From positions 124,001 through 188,000 of the forward strand of contig JANFNE010000043.1 of NCBI GenBank assembly GCA_024867545.1: a DNA stretch of 64,000 bases, given 5' to 3'. A program made the translations under genes and the position numbers. The stretch's first letter is position 1, and every line of letters starts with the position of its first letter. Below the pieces are notes generated by a model. The model saw only the letters and a list, made by a program, of their open reading frames with translations, searched no databases and was not told the origin of the DNA. Source of the DNA: Phytopythium helicoides (lineage: Eukaryota; Oomycota; Peronosporomycetes; Pythiales; Pythiaceae). This document shows positions 9,988 to 20,926 of this stretch, piece after piece.

Positions 9988-10100
9988 GCTCCACTGACTC
10001 GGAGCAGTGTTACCTTGCGGCGTTTGCTGTGTGCGCAGTCTGCGTTCCAATCGATAGCAAACAAATAGGCGACGCAATCCAAAACAAGCGAGCCACTCGA

Positions 10101-10103
10101 GTG

Positions 10104-10152
<49 letters not shown>
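10101..10152 (+). repeat. (GT)n followed by T35
   Basis: Mirror of the A36/(CA)n tract at 4759-4816, lying between the convergent 3' ends of DUF2804 and the SOD-like gene. Run lengths differ by about one base between arms, as expected for a homopolymer. Confidence 0.95.
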
Positions 10153-10286
10153 CCGTCATGTTAAACGCTGAATCAAGTCGTGAATGAAAAGAGAGTACCG
10201 AGTGCATTGACCGACCTGGCGGTCACCACCTCGAGCCCGATACGACTCGTCAAGCAGACTGCTATCGGCAGAGCAGGTTCGTTAGC

Positions 10287-11075
10287 TTACGCGACCTGGT
10301 AGCCGACCGCACAGGCGATGCGCGGCGTGGCCGACCCGCAGACGGCGTGCAGGATGATGTTCCACTGCGGCGTGTTCTCCCCCACGGTCGGGTAGTCGTG
10401 GTCGATCCACGACCCGAAGACCGTGTCGCTGTCGTCGTCGTCGTCCAGGTCGACCTTGAGGTCGCCGAACTTACCCGACAGGTCGCCCTTCTCGCACGCG
10501 AGCGGGTTGGCGGCGTACGTGGCGGGGGTGCACGAGTACGCCTTGGTCTTGTCGGCGGGACAATTGGCCGTTCCGACGAACTCCGAGTTGGGTCCGCACG
10601 CGAACAGCGGGTCGTAGTGGTTGCCCGTGATGCTCTTGGCGCACTGCGCGAAGGAGGCCGAGCCGTTGGGCTGGTCGTCGCTCCACATGACGTGGATGTG
10701 CCACTTGTACGCCGTCACGGGTTCCGTGCAGTTGCCGTCGCTGGCCTGCACGGCCGCCATATCGACGCTGCCGAAGTCGAGCGCCGCCGTGACGCGCGCC
10801 ACGGTCGAGTCGGCGGCCTCGTACTTGACCTCCACGACGCCGCTCACGCCCGCGGCCGTCTCGGGGTCGAACTGGTACAGGAACGTCGGGTGTTGCGTCG
10901 CTTCTCCGTAGCTGCCATAGCTGCTATAGCTGCCGTCGCTGTTATCGCTGTAGCCCTCGTCGTAGCCGCTCGAGTAGTCGTCGTACGCGGCCGTGTGCGA
11001 CTTGATGCGGATGTGCGTGCCGCTGGAGACGGCCGCGAGCGCTGAGAGCGCCAGCAAAAGACGAGAGGCCACCAT
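10287..11075 (-). CDS. Secreted Cu-only SOD-like protein (right-arm copy, intact)
   Basis: 262 residues from the ATG at 11075; the frame is open for another 118 codons upstream, but the signal peptide MVASRLLLALSALAAVSSG marks the likely start. A short Tyr/Ser/Gly/Asp-rich linker (about residues 25-50) precedes the SOD-like domain. Candidate copper ligands are the two His of HIH, the His of NHYDP and the His of LHAV. The CEKGDLSGKFG motif and terminal PRIACA match Cu-only SODs of the fungal SOD5 type, which act outside the cell on superoxide. Several Cys could form disulfides. The gene is intronless, and three CCAAT pentamers lie upstream. Enzyme activity is inferred from ligands, not shown. 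Confidence 0.8.
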   Translation of the reverse strand: MVASRLLLALSALAAVSSGTHIRIKSHTAAYDDYSSGYDEGYSDNSDGSYSSYGSYGEATQHPTFLYQFDPETAAGVSGVVEVKYEAADSTVARVTAALDFGSVDMAAVQASDGNCTEPVTAYKWHIHVMWSDDQPNGSASFAQCAKSITGNHYDPLFACGPNSEFVGTANCPADKTKAYSCTPATYAANPLACEKGDLSGKFGDLKVDLDDDDDSDTVFGSWIDHDYPTVGENTPQWNIILHAVCGSATPRIACAVGYQVA

Positions 11076-11942
11076 GAGTTCGAGGCGGACGCGGGTGGAT
11101 GGCTGTGGGCTGCGGGGGACGCGGAGAGTTGGCGAGTGAGCAGCAGGATCTGCGGCGGTTCGCGGACCTTGATGGGCATCACCGACGGCTGGCCATTGGC
11201 CGGAAAGACCGATTGCGAGCGACGCCATTGGGCGGATGGCGAGTGGATGCGCTTTTGGGGATCGCGATTGGCCGAAAATCCACCCACGACCCACCGCCAC
11301 TTCAATGACAGGTGATCGAGGAGGATCACCGCCTGATTTCCATTCCCACCCGGACCCATTTGCTTGTTGCAGGCGGTTGAACGCCACGAGCTGCGTTCGA
11401 GGGCGGACAGGGGCGAGCGAGAAAATCAAGTGCGAGGACGCCAGCCAGACACTTCGGGGTCGGGGTGCGTTGGAGCTGGGAAGCGACGAGCTTGTCTCAA
11501 TCTCGTCGGCGGCGATTTGCTAGTGGAGATCAAGCGCGAGTGGCAATCCGATGCAAGTGGCGGCGGCGAAGTGGTGAAGCGGCATAGAGCACACATGGCT
11601 ACCTTTGTATATCATGCACCGCGATGATTCATGAACTCCTCGCAGCAGTCTCCTCCTTTACCAGTGGAAGTTGCTGAGAACTGAGAACGAACGACGAGCT
11701 TCGGTACGAGCGAGTGCACCTGATATTATAGCTTATGGGTTTTCGACGCTAGCTGCTGTGGTGTCGAACTGCCCTCGCCGTAACGTCTCTGGTCTTGACG
11801 ACATCAATTAGGTTCACAAATGCTGTCCAGAACCTTACAGCATGCTCCGCACCTCAGAAAGCCGACAGGAAGCGCCGGAAGGAGCAGCGCTGAAGCGAAT
11901 GGCCTCCATCAAAGCTGGCGACTAACTGAAAAAATCTGCCAA

Positions 11943-12203
11943 GTATGGCTCTGGTCACTGGCGATCATTTCCTGAGAGCCAAGAGCCTCGATTGGCAGCA
12001 TGGCACGTGCCGACGAGCGTGTGCCTGTCCTTCTCGTCGATTTCCTACAACTTACGCTGAGCATTTGCTCTCGTTCATCTCGCTGTGATCCTGAACGCTA
12101 GGGCTAACACGGTCTTCTCATCGGAGCCACCATTGCCCATTCCGACACTAACCACTCAGTGGTTCCAAGCAAAACACTCTCAAGTCCAAGCTTCAGCACG
12201 ACG
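11943..12203. promoter_or_regulatory. Upstream region of the SOD-like gene at 12204
   Basis: A non-coding stretch of 261 bp between the outer end of the inverted repeat and the next SOD-like start codon. It must contain that gene's promoter; I see no clear TATA box or repeat. Confidence 0.35.
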
Positions 12204-12923
12204 ATGCAGCTGACCGCCATCCTCGCAACCTCGGTATTGCTCGCAACCACGGCGCTCGCTAAGCAGCCCGCACACTACGTCTACACGTTCGACCCGGCAT
12301 ATGCCGGTGGTGTCAGCGGCACCATTGACGTGCAGTATGCCAAGTCCAGCAACAGCGCCAACACCAACGCCTCGACGACGGCCACTATCACGGCCGCGCT
12401 CGACTTCTCGGGCGTGAACATGACGGCAGTGCGTGCCTCGGACGCCAACTGCGTGGGGGACGTGACCTCCTACAAGTGGCACATCCACACGCTCTGGGGT
12501 GCCTCAACCTCCTCGGCCTCGTTCGCTCAGTGCGCCAAGTCACTGACCAGCAACCACTACGACCCCCTGTATGCGTGCGGACCCAACTCTGAGTACGCCG
12601 GCACCGACAAGTGCCCTGCGACGACGGTCGCCGCCTACTCGTGCACGCCCGCCACGTACGCTGCCAACCCACTCGCGTGCGAAAAAGGAGACCTGTCGGG
12701 CAAGTTCGGCGCCATCACGCTTGACTCGACGACTAAGAAGGCTGCGGGCTCGTGGGTGGACACGCACTACCCGACTGCCGAGGAAAACACGCCCACGTGG
12801 AACATGATGCTGCACGCTGTCTGCGGCACGGCCACTCCCCGCATCGCGTGTGCCACCGGTGTTGAGACCAGTGGCAATGATGACAGCGATGACAGCGACG
12901 ACGACTCGCACGCTCACTGCTAG
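12204..12923 (+). CDS. Secreted Cu-only SOD-like protein with acidic tail
   Basis: 239 residues. The start at 12204 gives a clean signal peptide (MQLTAILATSVLLATTALA); an upstream in-frame ATG at 12159 would spoil it. The domain follows directly with no long linker: KWHIHTLW, SNHYDPLYACGPNSEY, CEKGDLSGKFG and MMLHAVCGTATPRIACA, so all four candidate copper ligands and the active-site-type Arg are present. The protein ends in an Asp/Ser-rich tail with His-x-His-Cys (DDDSHAHC), which could bind metal. It is closely related to the duplicated copies at 3.8 and 11 kb and is intronless. Expected to act extracellularly on superoxide. Confidence 0.85.
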   Translation: MQLTAILATSVLLATTALAKQPAHYVYTFDPAYAGGVSGTIDVQYAKSSNSANTNASTTATITAALDFSGVNMTAVRASDANCVGDVTSYKWHIHTLWGASTSSASFAQCAKSLTSNHYDPLYACGPNSEYAGTDKCPATTVAAYSCTPATYAANPLACEKGDLSGKFGAITLDSTTKKAAGSWVDTHYPTAEENTPTWNMMLHAVCGTATPRIACATGVETSGNDDSDDSDDDSHAHC

Positions 12924-13304
12924 GACACCGTTGACTGAACGACTGGTCACAGGCACACGTCGCAAAGGAGAATCTGATGCAAACGAGGGATTCAAGATCA
13001 CCTACAAGTTCAATCAATGCGTACATAGTTTGCTCGCTTTCATTGTCTAGGTAGTTGGCGGTGGTACCTCGCCACATGTGCTGCTTCGCGACGGCTATCC
13101 TTTGAATCCTCCGTCCGAGGAGCAATCACATTTGAACCAAACACGCAAGGCATACAAGTGGCATTGCCACATTTCTCTTTACGCTTTCCATGTTGCTTGT
13201 TGTACTGGTTGGTTGCCTTGTGGCCGTCAGTCATCGTCACTTTCTCCCTCCTCTCTTCTTCCTTCCACTCTCCTGCACCTCATTGCAAGACAGCACTATG
13301 CCGT
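12924..13304. other. Convergent intergenic region
   Basis: Lies between the 3' ends of the SOD-like gene and the PH/AGC-kinase gene. Only spurious ORFs are seen. A pyrimidine-rich stretch (13225-13275) is the only visible feature. Confidence 0.5.
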
Positions 13305-16300
13305 CTACGACAGCGACGAGGGCCGGCCGACAAAGCTAAAGCCGTCAAAGTCGTTCCTGCCGCGCGCGTTCTTGTTCATCATCACACTCGCCTCGCGGTC
13401 GCGTGCCGTAATCTCGTTCATGTTACGCGGCGCGTAGTGCGTGTCAAGCTTGCCCACGCCCGGGTTGAAAGGCGGCACGACCTTGCGTTCAAGCAGCGCC
13501 GGCCAGTCGATCGCATCGAAGAATGGATGCGTCAGCACCTCATCGGCGCCGCGCGGACCTGAGCCCAGACGCATGGTCGGGTCGCGAGTCAAAAGTCCGT
13601 TGATCAACGAAATCGCCGCATCCGAGAAGTTGGGCGAGAACGTCACCCAATCCTGCTTGAGGATCGTCTGGAACATGATGTCGCGGTTTCGGTGGTAGTA
13701 AGGCGGCTTGCCACCGATCATCTCGTAGAGCAAAATACCGAACGACCACCAGTCGGCAGCCTTGCCGTACGTCTTACCACGCAGCAGCTCTGGGGCGATG
13801 TACGCAGCCGTACCGCAGAACGTTGTCGCACCCTTCAGACCCGACACGCCTACCTTCGACAGACCAAAGTCCGTGATGCGCACATGACCCTCGTGGTCCA
13901 TCAGCACGTTCTCAAGCTTTGCGTCACGGTAAATAATATTCGCGCTGTGCAGGTGCGCAATGGCAGCAGCGACCTCAGCCGCGTAGAATCGAGCCCACTC
14001 CTCTGGGAACTTGCGGCGTCGCCGCAAGTGGGTAGCGAGCGATCCTCCACTCAGGTAGTCCATGACGAGGTACAGCTTCGACTCGCTCTGGAAAGCGTAG
14101 TGAAGCTTGACAACGAAAGGGTGCGAGATCTCGGTCAGAATTTTACGCTCCGCCATGGTCGTGTTGACGAGACCAGACGACACAACCTGCTGCTTCTTGA
14201 GCACCTTCATGGCGTAGGACTCGCCTTGTTGAGGAGGTGTCACCTTGCGACACAAAAACACCTTGCCAAAGCCTCCCTGCCCAACCACCTTGAGCAACTC
14301 AAAATCCTTGTCCGAAATGAGACGAGTCGGCGAGTTCGATGGTCGCTGCTGCTTTGGCACGGGTTTCGGCAAGTAGTACGTTGCCTTGATCTTGTTGTCG
14401 TCCGATCCGCCAGTCGCAGTTGTGGCAGTTGTGGCGGTAGTGGCGGTCGAGGCAGTCGTCGCAGTTGTGCCATTCGTCTTATCGCCGTCATCTCCTGTCG
14501 ACATGTCACTCGACTCTTCAGCATCCGTCTCTCCGATAACGACAATGTTCGACTGACGCCGCGGGCGACCGGAAGGAGGCGTGTTGTCACCATTGGACTG
14601 AGCCATCGACTGAGGTGCCCGAGACTGCTGGTTCTTGCGACGCCGCAGCTCCGCGCGCACAAACTTGACTACCGCCGTCATGCCAGGCTGCTCAGGGTTG
14701 GCGCCGACAAATGCGAACGCCGGGTCCTCGCCCTTCTCGAGCGTCTTAGGAGTGTTGTCTGCCTCTTGCGACGGCATAAAGCCCAATGACAGGCAAACAC
14801 AGTTCACACGCGCCTGCGAGTCAACGATCTGGGCACCAAGCGGCTCGTACGACGCCTCCCAGTTGATGGATCGACGACCAAGAAGCTCCAGCACACCGGG
14901 ACTCTCATTGTGGTCAATTTCATGCCGCGACTCAATGAGCGCAATTCGGTGGATCTTGTCACGCACGCTGTCCTCAAACGTCTCGAGCAGCGACTTGACG
15001 AGAGCTCCACCGCGCGCAAACGCGATAATGGACACCTGTCCTCGGCACTTGGAGGCAAAGTTCTCCCACACAAAGTGCACGTGCTCCTGGGGAGTCGAAG
15101 AGTTGGGAATTGGCACGGTGCGCTCGAAGCCGCCAGCTTCGTATACAACAGCACTGTTACTGAACGGATTGCACGTGATGATGCCGTAACCCTCATCCTG
15201 CGCACGGCTGAGGAACGGGAGCATTGACCACTTGTGGTCGATAGTAAGCGGGGCGGTTGCATTGGCTGCTGTGTCCGCATCTTGCTTCCAAACACCCATG
15301 GGACCCGAGTCCGACAGGAACAGCAAGACTTTCTTCGCCGTCGCGTACGCCATTGATGTGTAGATTCGGCAGCGGACCGGTGATTCGGCCGACGGAACAA
15401 ACTGCGGGGTGAAGTTCAGTTCGTGCTCCATGAACGTGTACAGGTCGCGACGGGCCGTAGACGCCGATGGCGGCGCGCTCGGCTGCCGAACAAGAGACTT
15501 GGTTGGTGCAGGCTTCGCTGGCTCATCAAACGCCGAGATACCACGTGTGTCAAGTTCCAGCGAATCGCTTGAGCTTGTTCGCCGGCGCTGAGGTTTCTCG
15601 TCTTCCTTCTCAACCACAGCAGTCGCCTTCTCGATCACCACTGACTTCTCTGTCCGCTCTGTCTTCTTCTTCTGAACCGCTACAGGTTCCTCGTAATCTT
15701 CTTCCTCCTCCTCTTCCTTCTCCTCACTCGCGACCGTCTTCTCCACTGCGGCAGCTGGCGGCTGACTCGGCAGCTCTGTGTCGCTGCCCTCCTCGTCACT
15801 ACTAGATTCCATAGCAAGCATCGCCGTGGTCTTGCGAACGCCCATGTTGCCCATGCGAAGACCCGTTGCCATCGGCACGGGTGTCGGAGCAGGCTTCTTC
15901 GGCTTCGGCTCAACCTTCGACTCTTCTTCTGAGTCGCTAAATGATGTGAAGCTGTACGGCTTTGGCTCGGGGGCGACAATGTCGAAATTGGGCTTCAACG
16001 CCACCTTCTTCGTGGCCTTCGCATCAGCTGACTTTTGCCGACTGCTGCGAGGAGGAGTTGGCGGCGCTACAGGCGCAGCCGCGGGCTCTTCGTACGTCTC
16101 ATACGTCTCGTGCTTCTCGTACTTCTGGTACTTTTCCTCCACTTCCTCTTTCTCTTCGACAACATCATCCTCGTACACGGCTGGTGACGGGGTCGGTGCA
16201 ACCACAGGAGACTCTGCCTTGGGGATGCTAACCCGCTTTGGCTGGCTGAAGCGTTGTTCGATTTCTTCGTATTGCGCCTGCTGTGGAGATTCGATCTTGA

Positions 16301-18093
16301 CCTCGTTGTGCACAACCTCGTCCTCGAACGCCGAGATGTCAGCAACCTGCGCCTGCATCGGTTGAACGGGCTCCGGCTTCTCAGGCACTTCGATGCCATC
16401 TGGGGTTTGCATGACGGCAAGCAACAAGGTGCGCGCACCTTCGGACAATGCCTCAAGTTCGTCGAAAGGTGTGTTCTCATCATCAAACTCCATCTGATCG
16501 CCCATGTCGTCTGCGTTTGCATCCACACCAGCACCAGTCGCGTGGCCAAGTCCACCAGCGGTAGTCGAAGAATACCGTGCACGCTCCTTGACCGTCGTTC
16601 CGCGGAGATTGAAACCACAAGCACCACAGAAGCGCGAGCCCGTAAGCACAGCATTACAGTTTGGACACCGCTTTTTCTCCGTCTCGGGCTCCTCGTCCAC
16701 CGTGTTCAACTTGCGCAGCGCATTCATCCACTTGTTTCGCTCTCGGTCATTGTCAGCGTACACGTAGTACGGCACCTGCTCGCTAGTCATGAACATGAAG
16801 CCAAACGGCTCCCCATCCCAGCGCTGAACGTCCTCCACGGTCACCTCGGCAAGCGCCTTGCCCTTGGCACTGTTAGCCATCTCGAAAGTCCGAGTAGTAT
16901 GCGATCGAGCTGCCGCGCAAGATGAAGTAGCGCTTCTTCCAACTCTTTCGCTTGTGACCCTGCTTTGTGAGGTACCCGGCGCACGCTACAGGCTCCGGCA
17001 GGTTGGCTGTCGACTTCTTGACGGTCGCAAGCCACTTTTGCTGCTCACCCGGCGTATCGGCACTCGCGTAGAAGACATTGCCCGTCACGGTCTGGAACAT
17101 GAGTCCGTGCGGCTCACCATCCCACTGTGAGACGCTGCGCACCTCGAATTCGGCCATAGCTGACTGGTTTTCTCGGTACGCCTGCTGGTCGAAAAAGTGG
17201 CGCAGCACGGTCCCCGTGAGCACGTAGTAGGCGGCGCGCTGGCTCGGCACGAGGTGGCCACGCTTGGTGAGGTATCCCTCGCAGCTGGCGATGTCGTCGT
17301 CCGTCTCGACGACAAACTCCTGCAGCGCGCGCAGCCACTTGGCGCGCTCGGCGGCCGAGGACGCGTATACGTAGTAGGGGATCTGCTTGGTGGTGTAGAA
17401 CATGAATCCGTGCGACTCTCCGCTCCACGGCGCGACCTTGGCGACGGTGACGGCGCCGTACTTCTTGGACTTGTCGTCTCCGGAGAAGTACTCGAGCACG
17501 TTTCCTCTGAGCGTAAAGTATCGCGTCTTCCAGTTGGTGAAGAGGTGTCCTCGCTTGGTGAGGTACCCCTCGCACTTGATGGGCTCTAGCGCGCCGTCCG
17601 ACTCTGGTATGGTTGGCACTGGTGCGTCCTTGTCGCGGTTGAGCATGGCGAATGTTTCTCTGCTGAATAGGCTGCGTCTGGAGCTGGATCTTCTGCTGGA
17701 GGTTCCGCTGGGCGCCGTCTGGCTGAAGTTGGCGTAGTTGCCGCCGGCCGAGAGCGCCGTGGTCGAGTAGTAGTTGTTGGTGGTGTTGGCGAATCCGCCG
17801 TGCGCGTCGAGGCTCGAGAGGCTAGGGTTGGACGAGGTGCGCGCGAGTCCCGCGGGCGCGTAGCCCCCGTGCGGCGGCGGCGGCGGCGGGGGCGGCGCGC
17901 GCGAGAAGAAGCTGTTTCGGCTGCGAGCGCCGGGCGTGCGCGCGTCGGCGCGTCCCGGCGCCGAGGCGGCGAAGTCGGCCGAGGAGGAGGAGGAGGAGCG
18001 GCGGATGGACTCGCGCAGCGCGTAGCTGGTGGGCGAGGTGACCTGGATCTCGTCCTCGTCCAGGGCGGGCGGGTGCGGGGGCAGCGCGCTCAT
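13305..18093 (-). CDS. Multi-PH, zinc-ribbon, Arb2-like and AGC-kinase fusion protein
   Basis: Start taken as the ATG at 18093 (MSALPPHPPALDEDE). After a Ser/Pro-rich N-terminus come three PH domains, each opening with a GYLTKxGH motif (two complete, then GYLTKQGHKRKSWKKRYF). The third is cut by a frame change near 16877, where one frame stops and the other resumes at once with its second half (WDGEPFGFMF). The second frame (13305-16880) continues with a zinc ribbon (CPNCN-x9-CGACG), an acidic disordered stretch, an Arb2-like alpha/beta-hydrolase region (about residues 490-750 of that frame) and an AGC kinase (about 857-1123). The kinase has GQGGFG, AMKVLKK, YRDAKLEN, DFGLSK, a TFCGTAAYIAPE activation loop and a C-terminal FDGFSF hydrophobic motif. 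It is probably a phosphoinositide-recruited AKT/S6K-type kinase. The hydrolase-like part has Ala where a nucleophile Ser would sit (AFARGG). Confidence 0.8.
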
Positions 18094-18796
18094 GGCGCCG
18101 CGGGCATCCAGCGGGCGGCGGCGACTGGCGGGGGCCGGCGGCCGGCGTTCTTCGCCTTCTCGTCGTTGTCTGCCCGCAGCAGAGAGAGGAGATCTGGGAG
18201 AAGGGAGGGGCGCGCAACAACTATACGGCCGAGACGGTCGCGCGCTCATTGGTGGAAAAGCGGCGGGTTGTCCGCCCCGGCGAGCCGGACGCCGCGATCG
18301 GATTGGGATGTTGCATACTGGGCGTGAGACGACGGCGGGCGATCGGGTCGCGATCGGAACGGGACGACGTGGTACAGTACCGGACGCCTGAGCTGGGTGC
18401 GCCGCCACGTACGCGCGTGACGTGGCGGCGGCGTTGCGGCGTTGCGCCGGCCGACGACCACGAGCTCCATGCTCGCACGTGCCGGCGGGCCGTGAATTAT
18501 ATGGATGCGATCCGGTCACCCGGTGGGGTGCGCCAAGATACCTGCCGCCGATCTTGAAGCAGAGGACGCACTCGCTGTCAGCAAGATTGGCTGGCCATTC
18601 ATTGGTGCGAGCCAGCCCTCCGAGCTCTGCAGGATGCAAACGCAGTGCTCGCAGACTATACATATCACCGACGACTACGAGGCCCCGAGGCTCGAGGCGA
18701 CCTGGCCGCGGCGGATCGTCCGACCGGCCTCGCCATTCTCGCGCACCGGTGGAAAATTTTCGCCGTTGCCAACTCGACGCCGCCTCGCTCACTGGC
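18094..18796. other. Intergenic region upstream of the kinase gene
   Basis: About 700 bp between the kinase start and the 3' end of the aldo-keto reductase. It holds ATTGGT elements at about 18247 and 18600 but no supported coding sequence. The long open frame across it looks like GC-driven read-through upstream of the kinase start. Confidence 0.45.
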
Positions 18797-19630
18797 TCAG
18801 ATTGGGTGGTCCCTGATCGGGTCCCAGCACGTGACCAAGTAGCTGTCGAGCGCGTTCAGCCGGTCCATCTGCTCGGCCGTGAGCTGCACGCGTGCTGCAT
18901 CAATGTTCTCTGCGATGCGAGTCGCCGTCACCGGACTTGGGCAGCGCGACGAAGCCCTTGGCCACGCTCCATGCCACCAAAACCTGCGCGCGCGTCGCGT
19001 TCGCCTCGTCCGCCACCGCCTGTAGCGTGCGGTCGTGCATCTTCTGGGCTCGCGCCAGCGGCGAGTACGCCTCCATGAGGATCCCCTGCTGCTCGCAGTA
19101 CCTGACCGTGTCGGGACGCGCCAGCCACGGGTGCAGCTCGACCTGGTTCACGGCGGGCTTCACGCGCCACGACTGGGCGAGCTTGACCAGGTGCTTCTCG
19201 CCAAAGTTGGACACGCCAATGTCCCGCACGAGTCCTCGGTCTGCATGTCCTCGAGCGCTCGCCACCCTTCGGCGCGTCCGTGACTGGCTGATGGAGAGTG
19301 CAGCAGGTACAGGTCAATGTACCCGAGGCCGAGCTTCCTGTTGCTCTCGCGGACAGCGTCTGCCACACCGTCGTAGCTGTAGGTGCCCATGTAGACCTTG
19401 CTGGTGACGAACACCTGCTCGCGAGGGACGCCCGAGTCGCGGACGGCCCGTCCAACGTCCTCCTCGTTGCGGTACATGGTGGCCGTGTCGATGTGGCGGT
19501 AGCCTACGCGCAGAGCCTCGCGCACGGCGTCATAGGTCTCAGTCCCTGGCTCGCTCTGGAACACCCCGAGACCAATCACGGGGAGGCTGGCGCCGCTCGG
19601 TAGCCGCTTGGAGGCGACGTGGACGCTCAT
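18797..19630 (-). CDS. Aldo-keto reductase, two frame changes
   Basis: NADPH-dependent reductase of aldehydes and ketones. The ATG at 19630 leads into PVIGLGVF and then DTATMYRNEEDVG, holding the catalytic Asp and Tyr, followed by VFVTSKVY with the catalytic Lys and YIDLYLLHSP with the active-site His. Near 19240 the frame moves and continues with LVRDIGVSNFGEKHL, VNQVELHPWL and AYSPLA. It moves again near 18920 after ALPKSGD, continuing with RIAENIDAARVQL and a conserved C-terminal end (LVTCWDPIRDH) to a stop at 18797. Every motif is preserved around the two one-base lesions, which favours consensus error over decay, but a young pseudogene is possible. The physiological substrate cannot be told from sequence. 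Confidence 0.75.
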
Positions 19631-20120
19631 GGCGGAGGCGGGCGAGTCTCAATGTGGCACATTGGATAGCCCATGACTAATAGTGCCCCGGGGGTACTAG
19701 TGAGGGTAGGCTCGTCGACAGGCAAGAGCTCTGGAGGGGAGGAGAGGCTCGCGGCCACCTTGAAGGACGCAATGGTGTCTAAGGGCCGAGGCTGCTGCAT
19801 AGGGACGTCCAGGGCCGAGACGGCTCGAGACACGGGGCTTGAGCGGCGTCAACGGAGCTTTGACACTGCACAGCCAGATGAGCGACCACCACGACGGGCA
19901 TGACAGGAGGGCATGATACGACAACCACACGGCTAAAGTAAACACGGAGGGCTAGTGGTGGCAAAATCGAGCAAGCGCGTTCGCGTTACTGAGCGGGTGT
20001 CGCTGCGGCCGCGCGGTCCGGGCGTGCTCCAATAAAAAAATGACACGCTGGGGGAGGTGGGGAGTGCTGAGTGCGGTGGTCCTGGAGCTGCTACCGAGTC
20101 TACCGTCGTCCTGCCTGGGG
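19631..20120. other. Intergenic, no gene recognised
   Basis: About 490 bp between the start of the aldo-keto reductase and the 3' end of the next minus-strand gene. No ORF has features of a real protein. Confidence 0.5.
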
Positions 20121-20726
20121 TCACGATCTCCTCGTGAGGGCCGGGATGGAGCTGCTGGCGCGGTATCCGTCAAGCTTGCCCGTGAGGTAGCTGATGGGCG
20201 GTAACCTGGCGGTGGGCTGCGGCGGCGCGCCGGCCGCCGATGGCGCTGGCGGCGCTGGCGAGAGGGCGAACTGGCTATTGCGGAAGGCGTCGGTGAGGTT
20301 CTGGTCGTGGGCGTCGATGGGCAGGACGGCGGTCGGCTGGGCGTGCGGGAAGGCCGAGGCGAGCGAGAGGATGGAGTGCAGGCTCTGGCTGTCTGCGCTG
20401 AGCCCTAGGCTGCCGAGCTTGGCGCGGCGCGAGACGTTGTAGAGGCGGTGCTTGCGGTCGCTCTTGCGCTGGTGCTCGTTCTGGCGCATGCGGTGGAAGG
20501 AGCAGAGCGTGTGCAGCTGCCCGTTGCGCTTGGTGGCGCGCGGGTTGCTGCACTTGCCCGACTTGTACTTGCACGTCTGCTCGCCCGCGGCGCCCAGCGG
20601 CGACGTCAGCGCGTCGCCCTCGCCCGTGAGCAGCGCGCGCCGGTGCTGGTGCTGCGCCAGCCGCTGGCGCCGCAGCGCCGCCAGGTCCTGCCGGGCGGCT
20701 CCGCCGGAGCTGTTGCTCGCGAACAT
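20121..20726 (-). CDS. Protein with a Cys/His motif (CKYKSGKC...LCSFHR)
   Basis: 201 residues from the ATG at 20726 (MFASNSSGGAARQDL). The only recognisable element, at about residues 75-118, is C-x5-C followed by RATKRNGQLHTLCSFHRMRQNEHQRKSDRKHR-type sequence: two Cys, then a Cys-x2-His, then a strongly basic Gln/Arg-rich tract. I believe this motif recurs in many uncharacterised stramenopile proteins, where Cys/His spacing plus basic residues suggest zinc and nucleic-acid binding. That reading is inference. The rest is Ala/Pro/Ser-rich and probably disordered. A 20-bp tandem repeat lies just upstream of the start. Confidence 0.65.
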   Translation of the reverse strand: MFASNSSGGAARQDLAALRRQRLAQHQHRRALLTGEGDALTSPLGAAGEQTCKYKSGKCSNPRATKRNGQLHTLCSFHRMRQNEHQRKSDRKHRLYNVSRRAKLGSLGLSADSQSLHSILSLASAFPHAQPTAVLPIDAHDQNLTDAFRNSQFALSPAPPAPSAAGAPPQPTARLPPISYLTGKLDGYRASSSIPALTRRS

Positions 20727-20755
20727 GTCGGGGCTTGGATCTGGTTGCGGACGCG

Positions 20756-20925
20756 GCCCGTTGGTCGCGGACGCTGCGGATGTGGACGCGGACGCTGCGG
20801 ATGTGGACGCTGTGGACGCGGCCCGTTGGTTGCGGACGCGGCCCGTTGGTTGCGGACGCGGCCCGTTGGTTGCGGACGCGGCCCGTTGGTTGCGGACGCG
20901 GCCCGTTGGTTGCGGACGCTGCGGA
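20756..20925 (+). repeat. 20-bp tandem repeat GCCCGTTGGTTGCGGACGCG
   Basis: Five consecutive near-perfect 20-bp units run from 20821, preceded by related GCGGACGCTGCGGATGTG units from 20756. The array lies 30-200 bp upstream of the start codon at 20726 (minus strand), in the promoter or 5' UTR. It contains the same GCGGAC hexamer as the repeats at 6341 and 22663. Confidence 0.9.
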
Positions 20926-20926
20926 C

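Larger units (their letters stand above)
9338..11942 (-). repeat. Right arm of the ~2.6 kb inverted duplication
   Basis: Mirror image of about 2960-5580. This arm joins seamlessly to DUF2804 exons 1-2 and carries the unbroken SOD-like frame, so it looks like the source and the left arm like the copy. The outer end fades out just after the segment starting ATGCTCCGCACCTCAGAAAG at about 11841. Confidence 0.85.

Noticed and set aside
10000..10200. Poly-T/(GT)n as a transposon end
   Set aside because: No terminal repeats, target-site duplication or transposase nearby; it is simply the mirror of the tract in the other arm.
13692..14789. 365-codon plus-strand ORF opposite the AGC kinase
   Set aside because: Antisense to an unmistakable kinase domain; no independent evidence of coding.
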